Positions 25,866-33,883 of a stretch of DNA of 64,000 nt are shown here, one piece after another. The first letter of the stretch is position 1; every line of letters begins with the position of its first letter. The stretch lies in assembly GCF_041027365.1 (NCBI RefSeq), contig NZ_JBFTEH010000009.1, positions 1-64,000 on the forward strand, in the 5' to 3' direction. The notes under the pieces were generated by a model. The model saw nothing but the letters and a program-made list of their open reading frames with translations. It had not been told where the DNA came from and did not search any database. Origin of the DNA: VKMB-3413 sp041027365. Lineage in GTDB: Bacteria; Pseudomonadota; Alphaproteobacteria; Rhizobiales; Rhizobiaceae. The translations under genes were made by a program, and so were the position numbers.

Positions 25866-26366
25866 ATGCCGCTTTCGATCGCCCTCTTCCAGCCGGACAT
25901 CGCCGGCAATACCGGCACGATCCTGCGCCTCGGCGCCTGCCTCGGCCTTGCGGTCGAGGTCATCGAGCCGGCCGGCTTCGACCTCTCGGACCGCGCCCTG
26001 AAGCGCGCCGGCATGGATTATGTCGCAATGTCGCGGCTGGTGCGGCACGTCGATTTCGACGCGTTCGAGGCAGCACGGCTCAGCGCCGGGCGGCGCCTCG
26101 TCCTCTTCACCACGAGAGCGCGGACCCGCTACACCGATTGCAGCTTCCGGCCGGACGACGTGCTGCTGTTCGGCCGGGAGAGCGCCGGCGTGCCGGACGC
26201 GGTGCATGCCCTGGCGGATCTGCGCGTCACCATTCCGATGGTCGCCGGCGCGCGCTCGCTGAATCTCGCTGTCTCGGCGGGAATGGCGGCGGGCGAAGCG
26301 TTGCGTCAGGTCGGATGGGGCAGCGAGGCGCCGGGCGTCACGGCGACCGGCCACCCGCTGGCCTGA
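25866..26366 (+). CDS. trmL: tRNA (cytidine/uridine-2'-O)-methyltransferase TrmL
   Basis: A 166-residue SPOUT-fold methyltransferase that 2'-O-methylates the wobble base of some leucine tRNAs using S-adenosylmethionine. The N-terminus IALFQPDIAGNTGTILRLGA and the knot region with FGRESAGVPDAVHALAD, then IPMVAGARSLNLAVSAGMAAGEALRQ, are diagnostic for the TrmL subgroup. Length is normal. The start at 25866 has AAGGAG seven bases upstream. It stands alone, convergent with the cytochrome c gene. Confidence 0.95.
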   Translation: MPLSIALFQPDIAGNTGTILRLGACLGLAVEVIEPAGFDLSDRALKRAGMDYVAMSRLVRHVDFDAFEAARLSAGRRLVLFTTRARTRYTDCSFRPDDVLLFGRESAGVPDAVHALADLRVTIPMVAGARSLNLAVSAGMAAGEALRQVGWGSEAPGVTATGHPLA

Positions 26367-26433
26367 CGGCCCGAACGGCCGAAGCGAGCGCCGGCGTGAG
26401 CCCGACCGCCCGCTTCGCGCCCGGTCGGCGCGT

Positions 26434-27156
26434 CTACTGGTTGGCCGGTCCCGGCGCGGCAACGCCCGGCGGCGTCCCGCCCGAATTTCCGGCCGGCGCC
26501 GATCCGCCGCCCTGGCCGGACGCGGGCGCCGGCTGGGACGAGGAGCCGTTCGAACCGGAACCCGACGAGCCGTTCGCATTGGACCCGGCGGCACCGCCAT
26601 TCGAAGCCGCCTTGCCCTCGCCGCCCTTCGCCTCGGCCGACTGCGATCCGCCGGCCGGCGTCCATGCCTTGAACTTCTCCGGCGAGACGTTCTTCATCTC
26701 CTTGATGAAGGAGACGAGGCGCCAGATCTGCTCGTCCTTGGCATGCATGCCGAAGCCGGGCATGCCGGTCATCCGGATACCGTTCTTGATCACCCAGAAG
26801 ATCGCCGTCGGATCCTCCTCCTCGCCGACATGGCCGAGGTCTGGCGGGTTCGGGTCCATGCCCTGTGCGAATTTCGCCGGCTCGACGCCGGGTCCGCCGT
26901 GACAGTTGATGCAGGCACCCTTGGCGAATTCCTTGGCACCGGCCTCGACAGCCTGCGGCGTGCCGAACCAGTCGGGCTTCGGCGGCGCGACGGCGTGCTG
27001 GTCGACGGAGGCTTCGCGAACGCTGCGCAGCGCCCATTCGACCACGGCGTTACCGCCGCCCACCGCGGCCACGTTGTAATAGCCGCCGAAGAAATAGATG
27101 GCGCCGGCGACGGCGATGAGGATCGCCAGCGCGCCGATGGCTCCCAGAAACCGCAT
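26434..27156 (-). CDS. Membrane-anchored c-type cytochrome with Gly/Ser-rich tail
   Basis: A 240-residue protein with an N-terminal membrane anchor (residues 4-25) and one haem site, CINCH at residues 82-86. The axial methionine is probably in RMTGMPGFGMHA near residue 130. The cytochrome domain is of the small class I type (AIFWVIKNGIRMTGMPGFG). After about residue 165 the rest is an 75-residue low-complexity tail of Gly, Ser, Ala, Asn and Pro with no predicted fold. It acts at the outer face of the inner membrane as an electron carrier; no oxidase or dehydrogenase partner is adjacent. The ribosome binding site GGGAGG lies seven bases before the ATG at 27156. Confidence 0.9.
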   Translation of the reverse strand: MRFLGAIGALAILIAVAGAIYFFGGYYNVAAVGGGNAVVEWALRSVREASVDQHAVAPPKPDWFGTPQAVEAGAKEFAKGACINCHGGPGVEPAKFAQGMDPNPPDLGHVGEEEDPTAIFWVIKNGIRMTGMPGFGMHAKDEQIWRLVSFIKEMKNVSPEKFKAWTPAGGSQSAEAKGGEGKAASNGGAAGSNANGSSGSGSNGSSSQPAPASGQGGGSAPAGNSGGTPPGVAAPGPANQ

Positions 27157-27381
27157 GGATTGACCTCCCGGGTCTGCGTTCGATGGCTCCTTCGCAACGC
27201 CATCCGGCAGGGCGGCAGAGACAGAGCATGATCGCCCAGGGACTTGCCCCAGCGAACCTGTCCAAATACCGTCGACACCCGGGAGGCGTGCGAGGAAGTC
27301 GTTCGACAGCCAACTGTTGCAGCCGGCATCGAGGGTGCGCGCCGAGCCTTCTCCCGAGGGAGGGGCGGCGCCGCACGAACA

Positions 27382-27636
27382 TCAATCGGCGGTCGGCAGT
27401 CTGCGCATGGTGAACTCGATCTCGCCGGCGGGAAGTTCGCGCCAGCTTTCGACCTGCGTCCAATAGGCGGCCTTGGGATAGCGCTCGAACCACTCGCGCG
27501 CCTTCACCCGCGCCGCATCGCGCGGCAGCGTGAAGGTCTCGCGCACGAAGCTGTCGCCGCCGGACGAGCGTGCCCGGCGCGACTTTTCCAGCTGGCTACG
27601 AAGCCCGTCCAGCGGCGGGCGGACGATCCGGGACAT
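27382..27636 (-). CDS. Conserved small protein (84 aa) divergent from hemF
   Basis: An 84-residue basic, soluble protein beginning MSRIVRPPLDGLRSQLEKSR and ending with EWFERYPKAAYWTQVESWR and a beta-rich GEIEFTMRRL segment. It has no signal peptide or membrane segment. I recall similar short proteins of unknown function in rhizobia but cannot name a family. The start is set by the ATG at 27636 with a GGAG nine bases upstream; the open frame extends further upstream only as a shadow of hemF. It is divergent from hemF across about 290 bases. Confidence 0.65.
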   Translation of the reverse strand: MSRIVRPPLDGLRSQLEKSRRARSSGGDSFVRETFTLPRDAARVKAREWFERYPKAAYWTQVESWRELPAGEIEFTMRRLPTAD

Positions 27637-27924
27637 GAGGACCAACTCCACGCAGGCGGCCTCTCGGGCGCTCGCGCCAAGATAGCGTCCGGGCCGGGCG
27701 ATGGCGAATCCTGCCGCGCTTCGCCGGACCCGGCGCGATTGCCGCCTTGCGCCGGACCGCGCCGCCATGCTCCGCCTCGCTTGGCATTGCGCGCGGTCAT
27801 CCCAGATGCCATGCCATCCAGGGAGAGGGACCCTGCGCGCGAACGGGCCGGCCGGATGGCGGCTAACGCGTGCGGGGCGAGCGGACGACCCGGCGCGGCC
27901 GGGCAAAAGGGGGCGATACCTTCG

Positions 27925-28833
27925 ATGCGACAGCCGAACCTGCCAGAGGGCCTGCCCGACGACATCGAGACCAAGAAGGCGACGGCGCAGGCCTGGTTCG
28001 AGGCGCTGCGCGACCGGATCTGCGCGTCGTTCGAGGCGCTGGAGGACGAGTTCGGCGAGGAGACCGGCCTCGCCCCCGGCCGGTTCGAGCAGACGCCCTG
28101 GGAGCGGGAAAATTCCGGCGGCGGCGGCCTCATGTCGATGATGCACGGCCGCATCTTCGAGAAGGTCGGGGTACACACCTCGACCGTCCACGGCGATTTC
28201 TCGCCGGAATTCCGCAAGCAGATCCCCGGCGCCGAAGAGGATCCGACGTTCTGGGCCTCCGGGATCTCGCTGATCGCGCACCTGCGCAATCCGAATGTTC
28301 CGGCGGTCCACATGAACACGCGGATGGTGGTCACGACGCGGCAGTGGTTCGGCGGCGGCGCCGATCTCACGCCGACGCTGGAGCGCCGCCGCAGCCCGGA
28401 CGATCCCGACACGCGCGCCTTCCACAAGGCGCTGAAGTTCGTCTGCGACCGCCATCAGGGCGTTGCGGACTACGAGGCACTGAAGGCCTGGTGCGACGAG
28501 TACTTCTTCCTGCCGCATCGAAACGAGGCGCGCGGGGTCGGCGGCATCTTCTACGACTGGCTGCACTCGTCCGAAGAGCAGGGCGGCTGGGACGCCGACT
28601 TCGCCTTCACCCGCGACGTCGGCAAGGCCTTCCTCGTGGTCTATCCGCACATCGTCAAGCAGAACGTCGTCCTGCCCTACACGCAGGAGGACCGCGAAGA
28701 GCAACTGGTCCGGCGTGGCCGCTATGTCGAGTACAACCTTCTCTACGATCGCGGAACGCTGTTCGGTCTCAAGACGGGCGGCAATGTCGCCTCGATCCTC
28801 TCTTCGATGCCGCCGGTGGTGAAGTGGCCGTGA
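27925..28833 (+). CDS. hemF: Coproporphyrinogen III oxidase, oxygen-dependent
   Basis: It converts coproporphyrinogen III to protoporphyrinogen IX with O2 in haem and chlorophyll-type tetrapyrrole synthesis. The 302-residue product contains family blocks WERENSGGGGLMSMMHGRIF, GISLIAHLRNPNVPAVHMNT, FGGGADLTPTLE, GVGGIFYDWL, and the C-terminal RGRYVEYNLLYDRGTLFGL. It was placed at the ATG at 27925; longer upstream reading is low-complexity. It is soluble and dimeric in known homologues. No regulator site could be assigned in the divergent promoter region. Confidence 0.96.
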   Translation: MRQPNLPEGLPDDIETKKATAQAWFEALRDRICASFEALEDEFGEETGLAPGRFEQTPWERENSGGGGLMSMMHGRIFEKVGVHTSTVHGDFSPEFRKQIPGAEEDPTFWASGISLIAHLRNPNVPAVHMNTRMVVTTRQWFGGGADLTPTLERRRSPDDPDTRAFHKALKFVCDRHQGVADYEALKAWCDEYFFLPHRNEARGVGGIFYDWLHSSEEQGGWDADFAFTRDVGKAFLVVYPHIVKQNVVLPYTQEDREEQLVRRGRYVEYNLLYDRGTLFGLKTGGNVASILSSMPPVVKWP

Positions 28834-28946
28834 CAATAAATCACTGTTGCGGACATTTCGGATTTCGAAGAAGTGATTGAACCATTATAACGAAATCCCC
28901 ATTTGGACTTCCTATAAGGGGGTAAACCTGAAGGGAGGTCGAAATC

Positions 28947-29126
28947 ATGTACGAGCTTGACTGTGCCGGCATCATCCCGGGATGTGAGCGCGTGATCCGC
29001 GCGGAAACCCAGGCCGAGGTCGTGCGGCGCGCCGTCGCCCAGGCCAAACAGCTCGGGGTCGAGCGGATTCCGCTCCTGATGCTGGACGCGTTCCGGCAGA
29101 AGACCCGGGAACTGGCCAACGGATAA
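28947..29126 (+). CDS. DUF1059-type miniprotein (59 aa)
   Basis: A 59-residue protein beginning MYELDCAGIIPGCERVIRA, with the two cysteines at residues 6 and 13 and a helical QAEVVRRAVAQAKQLG segment as in DUF1059 small proteins. A strong AAGGGAGG ribosome binding site lies eight bases upstream, and a good rho-independent terminator follows 30 bases after the stop, so it is a clear single-gene transcription unit. The upstream 110 bases are AT-richer than surroundings. Function is not known; it is sometimes found in stress-related settings, which is only suggestive. Confidence 0.85.
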   Translation: MYELDCAGIIPGCERVIRAETQAEVVRRAVAQAKQLGVERIPLLMLDAFRQKTRELANG

Positions 29127-29155
29127 GATAAGACGCTCGACGAGCGTGTCGTCCG

Positions 29156-29185
29156 AAGGGCGGTCCGGAAGGTCCGCCCTTTTTT
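29156..29185 (+). terminator. Rho-independent terminator of the DUF1059 gene
   Basis: AAGGGCGG at 29156-29163 pairs with CCGCCCTT at 29174-29181; the stem extends by two more pairs after one mismatch, with a GGAA loop, and runs into a T-tract TTTTTT. This is the most classical terminator in the window apart from the trp one. Confidence 0.9.
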
Positions 29186-29250
29186 GATGCGCCGGGCAAA
29201 CGGGTGTCACGCCTTGCGCGGCGAGCGCCGTCCAGCCCGGATGCTGCGCC

Positions 29251-30501
29251 TCATGAACCGGACGGGGAGATGGCCGCGAGCAGTTGCTCGCGCGTCTGCC
29301 GGAAGCCGCTCTCCGCCCAGCTGCGCTTCAGCTGCTCGAGCGCGCGGCCCATCCCGGGGCCGGGCGCGATGCCGGCCTGCCGCAGGTCCTCGCCGGAGAT
29401 CGGGAAGGCCGGCGGATCGAACGCCTCCGCGGCCTCCAGCTGCCGGGTGAGGCTGGCGAGCACGGCCATCGCCTCTATGCCGCCTTCCGCCTTCGCCCGT
29501 GCGGTGGCGACGGCCAGCCGCAGCCGGTCGACGATGGCCTGCCGATCACCGAAATAGAGCCGCGCATTCAGCTCGGCCTCGCGCTCCGTCGCAGCCACCG
29601 GCTCGGCATGGGCATGCGCGAGCAGGCGGTCGCGATCCGCGTTGGAGAGGCGCAGCCGCCGGGCGAGGTCCGCCATGCGGGGGGCGTCGGGCGGCGTGAT
29701 CGCCATCAGCCGCAGCAGCGGGTCCGCCGGCCAGCCGAAGGCGACCTCGGCGGCGACCAGCGGATGGATGCTGTCGATGCCCCAGCGCTCCGACTCCGGC
29801 AGCACCTGCGTGAGGACCCCGGTCTGCCGCATCCAGAGCAGCGCCCGCGACGGATCGGGGGCGGCCAGCAGCTTCTTCAGCTCCGCCCACACCCGTTCCG
29901 CGGAAAGGCCGGACATGCCGTCCTTCAGCCGCGCCGCGGCGCGGATCCCGGCAGCATCCGGACGCCCGGCGCCATACCAGGCGAAGAAGCGGAAGAAGCG
30001 GAGGATCCTCAGATAGTCCTCGCGGATGCGCGTCTCGGCATCGCCGATGAAGCGCAGCGTCCGGCTCTCGATGTCGGCGATGCCGCCGACAAGGTCGACC
30101 ACCTCGCCAGCCGCCGTCGCGTAGAGCGCGTTGATGGTGAAGTCGCGCCGCGAAGCGTCCGCCCGCCAGTCGCGTCCGAAGCGGACGACCGCATGGCGGC
30201 CGTTGGTCTCAACATCCTCGCGCAGCGTCGTCACCTCGAATGGCCGCTCCGGCGTCACGACCGTAATCGTGCCGTGCTCGAAGCCGGTCGGCACCGCCTT
30301 GAACCCGGCCGCCTCGACCCGCCGCACGGTCTCCTGCGGCACCGTCGTCGTCGCGATGTCGACGTCTGTCACCGGATGTCCGAGGATCGTGTTGCGGACC
30401 GCGCCGCCGACGACGCGCGCCTCCTCTCCGCCCTCCGACAGGGCGGCGAGCAGCGCCTGGAGCGAGGGAGCCCCCAGCCAGTCGGCGTCGATCGTCGTCA
30501 T
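29251..30501 (-). CDS. cca: CCA tRNA nucleotidyltransferase
   Basis: It adds or repairs the 3' CCA of tRNAs using CTP and ATP. The 416-residue protein shows the class II polymerase-beta-type head VVGGAVRNTILGHPVTDVDIAT with the catalytic Asp pair, then FGRDWRADASRRDFTINALY and a REDYLRILRFFRF helix. The rest is the helical body and tail. It overlaps the upstream Nudix gene by 4 bases (ATGA) in a three-gene run DUF1285 - CoA pyrophosphatase - cca, a gene order I associate with Rhizobiales. Confidence 0.96.
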   Translation of the reverse strand: MTTIDADWLGAPSLQALLAALSEGGEEARVVGGAVRNTILGHPVTDVDIATTTVPQETVRRVEAAGFKAVPTGFEHGTITVVTPERPFEVTTLREDVETNGRHAVVRFGRDWRADASRRDFTINALYATAAGEVVDLVGGIADIESRTLRFIGDAETRIREDYLRILRFFRFFAWYGAGRPDAAGIRAAARLKDGMSGLSAERVWAELKKLLAAPDPSRALLWMRQTGVLTQVLPESERWGIDSIHPLVAAEVAFGWPADPLLRLMAITPPDAPRMADLARRLRLSNADRDRLLAHAHAEPVAATEREAELNARLYFGDRQAIVDRLRLAVATARAKAEGGIEAMAVLASLTRQLEAAEAFDPPAFPISGEDLRQAGIAPGPGMGRALEQLKRSWAESGFRQTREQLLAAISPSGS

Positions 30502-31127
30502 GCATAGAACCTTTCATACAGCGTGCGGATGATGCCGGCCGTGACGCCCCAGATGAAGCGCTCGCCGAAGGGCATCACATAGTAATGCCGCAGCGCCCCT
30601 TGCCACTCCCGGCTTTCCCGGCGGTGGTTCTCCTCGCGCATCAGGAAGCCGAGCGGCACCTCGAAGACGTCCTCGACCTCGGCGGGATTGGGCGCGAGCT
30701 CGAAGCCCGGACGCACGACCGCGACCACCGGCGTGATCCGGAAGCCTGTCCCGGTCATGTAGCGCGGCAGCCGTCCGATCGGCTCGACATGGGCGGGATC
30801 GAGCGCGATCTCCTCCTCCGCTTCCCGCAGCGCCGCCGCCTCGGGCGAGGCGTCCTCGGGATCGATCGAGCCGCCGGGGAAGGCGATCTGGCCGGAATGC
30901 TTGCGCAGGCCGCTGGAGCGCGTCGTCAGGATGACCGAGGCGCCCTCCGCCCGGTCCACGACCGGCACCAGCACGGCCGCGGCGCGCGCCTCCCGCCGCT
31001 CCATCAGCTGGACGAAGTCCGGGTTGAGCAGATGATCGCCGTATTCGCGCGTCTCCTCGCCTGTGCGGTCGGCGGCGATGCGCGCGCGAAGATCGGCCGC
31101 GGTGAGGCGGGGGAAGATCTCGTCCAT
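30498..31127 (-). CDS. Nudix CoA pyrophosphatase
   Basis: A roughly 209-residue Nudix hydrolase. It has the CoA-pyrophosphatase-specific signature LTTRSSGLRKHSGQIAFPGG followed by the Nudix box with REAEEEI. It likely hydrolyses CoA or its derivatives to phosphopantetheine and 3',5'-ADP, a housekeeping role. I set the start at the ATG at 31127, eight bases after the DUF1285 stop; the longer frame to 31319 overlaps that gene and is Arg-rich shadow. It is coupled to cca by a 4-base overlap. Confidence 0.93.
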   Translation of the reverse strand: MDEIFPRLTAADLRARIAADRTGEETREYGDHLLNPDFVQLMERREARAAAVLVPVVDRAEGASVILTTRSSGLRKHSGQIAFPGGSIDPEDASPEAAALREAEEEIALDPAHVEPIGRLPRYMTGTGFRITPVVAVVRPGFELAPNPAEVEDVFEVPLGFLMREENHRRESREWQGALRHYYVMPFGERFIWGVTAGIIRTLYERFYA

Positions 31128-31135
31128 GCCCTCCC

Positions 31136-31708
31136 TCACGACAGAAGTTCGGCCGGAATGGCGAAAGCCGCGCCGTTCGAGCGCACGACGTGGCGCTCGC
31201 CGTCGGGCTCGATCAGGCCGGCGAGATCGAAGGCGAGCGGGCGCGTCAGCCGCGCCTCCAGCCGCCCGCGCACCAGGAGATAGGGCCGGAAGCCGGCCTC
31301 GGGATCCGCGGCAAAGCACAAGGGATGCTCCGGCCCCGCCGCCACCACGTCGCCGACATCGGTGCGGAAGGACAGGACGGGTTCGCCGCCGCGGATCTCC
31401 CGCACCATCTCCACCGCCTGGAAATGCGCGTCCTCGACGGCGATCCCGAGCTTCTCGACCGGCGTCACGAGATAGGTGCGCCCGTCCGCGTCCTTGCGCA
31501 GCACCGTCGAGAACAGCCGCTTCAGCGCCGGGCGGGCGATGGGCGTTCCCTGATAGGTCCAGCTGCCGTCGGCCCGAATCGTCATATCGATATCGCCGCA
31601 GAAGGGCGGCTCCCAGCGCTCCACCGGCGGCGTGCCCCGGCCAGCACGCTCGGCCCGCGCGATCAGCGCCGCGAGGTCGGGGCTCACGTTATCTTGTTGA
31701 ATCTCCAT
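31136..31708 (-). CDS. DUF1285 domain protein
   Basis: A 190-residue cytoplasmic protein. The N-terminal part has PPVERWEPPFCGDIDMTI followed by DGSWTYQGTPIARPALKRLF and FSTVLRKDADGRTYLVTPVEK, the DUF1285 signature; the C-terminal half is beta-rich. The function of this family is not established. GAGGATGT precedes the ATG at 31708. It is the first gene of the cca block and divergent from moxR across 206 bases, so the two operons probably share a regulatory region. Confidence 0.9.
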   Translation of the reverse strand: MEIQQDNVSPDLAALIARAERAGRGTPPVERWEPPFCGDIDMTIRADGSWTYQGTPIARPALKRLFSTVLRKDADGRTYLVTPVEKLGIAVEDAHFQAVEMVREIRGGEPVLSFRTDVGDVVAAGPEHPLCFAADPEAGFRPYLLVRGRLEARLTRPLAFDLAGLIEPDGERHVVRSNGAAFAIPAELLS

Positions 31709-31914
31709 ACATCCTCGCGCGGATTGTTGAAGGCTGCGCAGGCTGCGGACCGCCGCCCTGTCTTATTTTGGCCCGCCTTCGAGGTCACGAAATAGTGGTA
31801 TGGCGAGTGCCTGCCAGCCGTGCCACCCTCGGCGCCGGGCAATTGACAAGGCCGCAGCCGGGCGCGCTCCTTGTTGCGATGCGGGACGACCGCCTTTTCT
31901 ACGGAGAATCCTCG

Positions 31915-32925
31915 ATGACGATGCTCGCGCCGAAAGAGGCAACGCTCAGCGATGACGCGATCGTCGGCATGGCGGAGTCGGCGCTGGCCGACATCGCCGA
32001 GGTGAGGCGCTCGGTCGGCACGGTCATCTTCGGCCAGGAGGATGTGGTCGAGCAGACGATGATCGCCATCCTCGCCGGCGGCCACGCCCTGCTCGTCGGC
32101 GTGCCGGGCCTTGCCAAGACCAAGCTCGTCGACACGCTCGGCATCGCGCTCGGCCTCGACGCGCGGCGCATCCAGTTCACGCCGGACCTGATGCCCTCCG
32201 ACATCATCGGCACCGAAGTGATGGACCAGGACGAGCACGGCCGGCGCTCGTTCCGCTACGTCCGCGGTCCGGTCTTCGCCCAGCTGCTGATGGCCGACGA
32301 GATCAACCGCGCCTCGCCGCGCACGCAGTCGGCGCTGCTCCAGTCGATGCAGGAGTACCACGTCACCGTCGCCGGCGAGCGCCACGACCTGCCGAAGCCG
32401 TTCCACGTGCTGGCGACGCAGAACCCGCTGGAGCAGGAGGGCACCTATCCCCTGCCCGAGGCGCAGCTCGACCGCTTCCTGATGCAGGTCGACGTCGCCT
32501 ATCCCGATCTCGCGGCCGAGCGGCGCATCCTGCTCGAGACCACCGGCGGAACCGAGCAGAGGGCGACGCCGGTGATGACCGCGGAGCGGCTGCGCGAGAT
32601 CCAGGCGCTGGTGCGCCGCATGCCGGTCGCCGAAAGCGTCGTCGAGGCGATCCTGACGCTGGTGCGCTCGGCCCGCCCGGGCAACGGCCACAGCGAGGCC
32701 GACACCCACATCGCCTGGGGCCCGGGGCCCCGCGCCAGCCAGGCGCTGATGACCTGCGTGCGCGCCCGCGCGCTCTATGACGGGCGCCTGGCCCCCTCGG
32801 TGGACGACGTCATGGCGCTCGCCGAGCCGATCCTGCAGCACCGCATGGCGCTCAATTTCGCCGCGCGGGCCGAAGGCATCAGCGTGCGCGACGTGATCGC
32901 CGCGCTGAAGCGCAGCGCCGCTTGA
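31915..32925 (+). CDS. MoxR-family AAA+ ATPase
   Basis: A 336-residue chaperone-like ATPase. Walker A is GVPGLAKTK at about residues 65-73, Walker B is LLMADEINRASPRTQSALLQ, followed by sensor ATQNPLEQEGTYPLPEAQLD. It is of the MoxR subgroup that pairs with VWA or DUF58 proteins to mature or insert target proteins. The ATG at 31915 has GGAG upstream and removes an Arg-rich upstream extension. It heads a four-gene operon with the DUF58, BatA/DUF4159 and large membrane-protein genes. Confidence 0.95.
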   Translation: MTMLAPKEATLSDDAIVGMAESALADIAEVRRSVGTVIFGQEDVVEQTMIAILAGGHALLVGVPGLAKTKLVDTLGIALGLDARRIQFTPDLMPSDIIGTEVMDQDEHGRRSFRYVRGPVFAQLLMADEINRASPRTQSALLQSMQEYHVTVAGERHDLPKPFHVLATQNPLEQEGTYPLPEAQLDRFLMQVDVAYPDLAAERRILLETTGGTEQRATPVMTAERLREIQALVRRMPVAESVVEAILTLVRSARPGNGHSEADTHIAWGPGPRASQALMTCVRARALYDGRLAPSVDDVMALAEPILQHRMALNFAARAEGISVRDVIAALKRSAA

Positions 32926-32971
32926 GGCCGCACGCGATGCGGCGCCCCGCGATGACGCCAGAGACCGCCTG

Positions 32972-33883
32972 ATGCCGATCGGTTCGTCCGTCGAACTCAC
33001 ATCCGCTCCGGACGCCCTCGTCCGGGCGCGGCAGCGCGCGGCGCTGATGCCGGACCTCCTGGTCGAGGCACGGCGCGTCGTCGCGACCGTCATCGCCGGC
33101 TGGCACGGACGCCGCCGCCGCGGCGTCGGCGAGAACTTCTGGCAGTTCCGCCCCTTCGTCGAGGGCGAGCAGGTCTCGCGCATCGACTGGCGCCGCTCGG
33201 CCCGCGACGATCACCTCTATCTGAGGGATCGGGAGTGGGAGGCGGCGCACACCGTCTGGCTCTGGGCCGATCCGTCGCCCTCGATGCGCTTCCAGTCGAA
33301 GGCCGCGCCGGTCTCGAAGGAGTCGCGCGCGCTCGTCCTGGTGCTGGCGCTCGCCGAGATCCTGTCGCGATCCGGCGAACGGATCGGCTATCCCGGCGTG
33401 CTCGACCCCGTCTCCTCGCGCAATGCCGCCGAACGGATCGCCGCCGCTCTGCTCGGCGGGCGGCCCGATCACGGCTTTCCGCCGGACGAAAAGCTGAAGC
33501 GCTTCTCCGAGCTCGTTCTCGTCAGCGATTTTCTGGACGATGTCGACGACATCGTCGCACGCATCGATCGCATCGGCCGGCGCGGCATCCGCGGCCATCT
33601 CATCATGATCGCCGATCCGGCCGAAGAGGCCTTCCCCTATGCCGGGCGCACCGAGTTCCGCGATCCGGAGACCGGTGCCAAGCTGACGGCCGGTCGTGCC
33701 GAGACGCTGCGCGAGGAGTATCGCAGGCTCTACGCCGCACGTCGCGACGTCATCGGCGAGCATTGCCGGCGGCTCGGCTGGAGCTTCGTAGTGCATCGCA
33801 CCGACCATCTCGCCTCCGAGGCGCTCGTCGCCATCCATGGCCGCCTGTCCGGCGTGCCGCAATCCCTCGGACCCCGTTCATGA
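32972..33883 (+). CDS. DUF58 domain protein
   Basis: A 303-residue soluble protein. It contains the DUF58 signature FVEGEQVSRIDWRRSARDDH followed by LYLRDREWEAAHTVWLWAD, a degenerate von Willebrand A-like fold (PSPSMRF) where the metal-binding DxSxS appears only partly kept. It is the usual partner of MoxR. It starts 46 bases after moxR and its TGA overlaps the next ATG by 4 bases. Confidence 0.93.
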   Translation: MPIGSSVELTSAPDALVRARQRAALMPDLLVEARRVVATVIAGWHGRRRRGVGENFWQFRPFVEGEQVSRIDWRRSARDDHLYLRDREWEAAHTVWLWADPSPSMRFQSKAAPVSKESRALVLVLALAEILSRSGERIGYPGVLDPVSSRNAAERIAAALLGGRPDHGFPPDEKLKRFSELVLVSDFLDDVDDIVARIDRIGRRGIRGHLIMIADPAEEAFPYAGRTEFRDPETGAKLTAGRAETLREEYRRLYAARRDVIGEHCRRLGWSFVVHRTDHLASEALVAIHGRLSGVPQSLGPRS

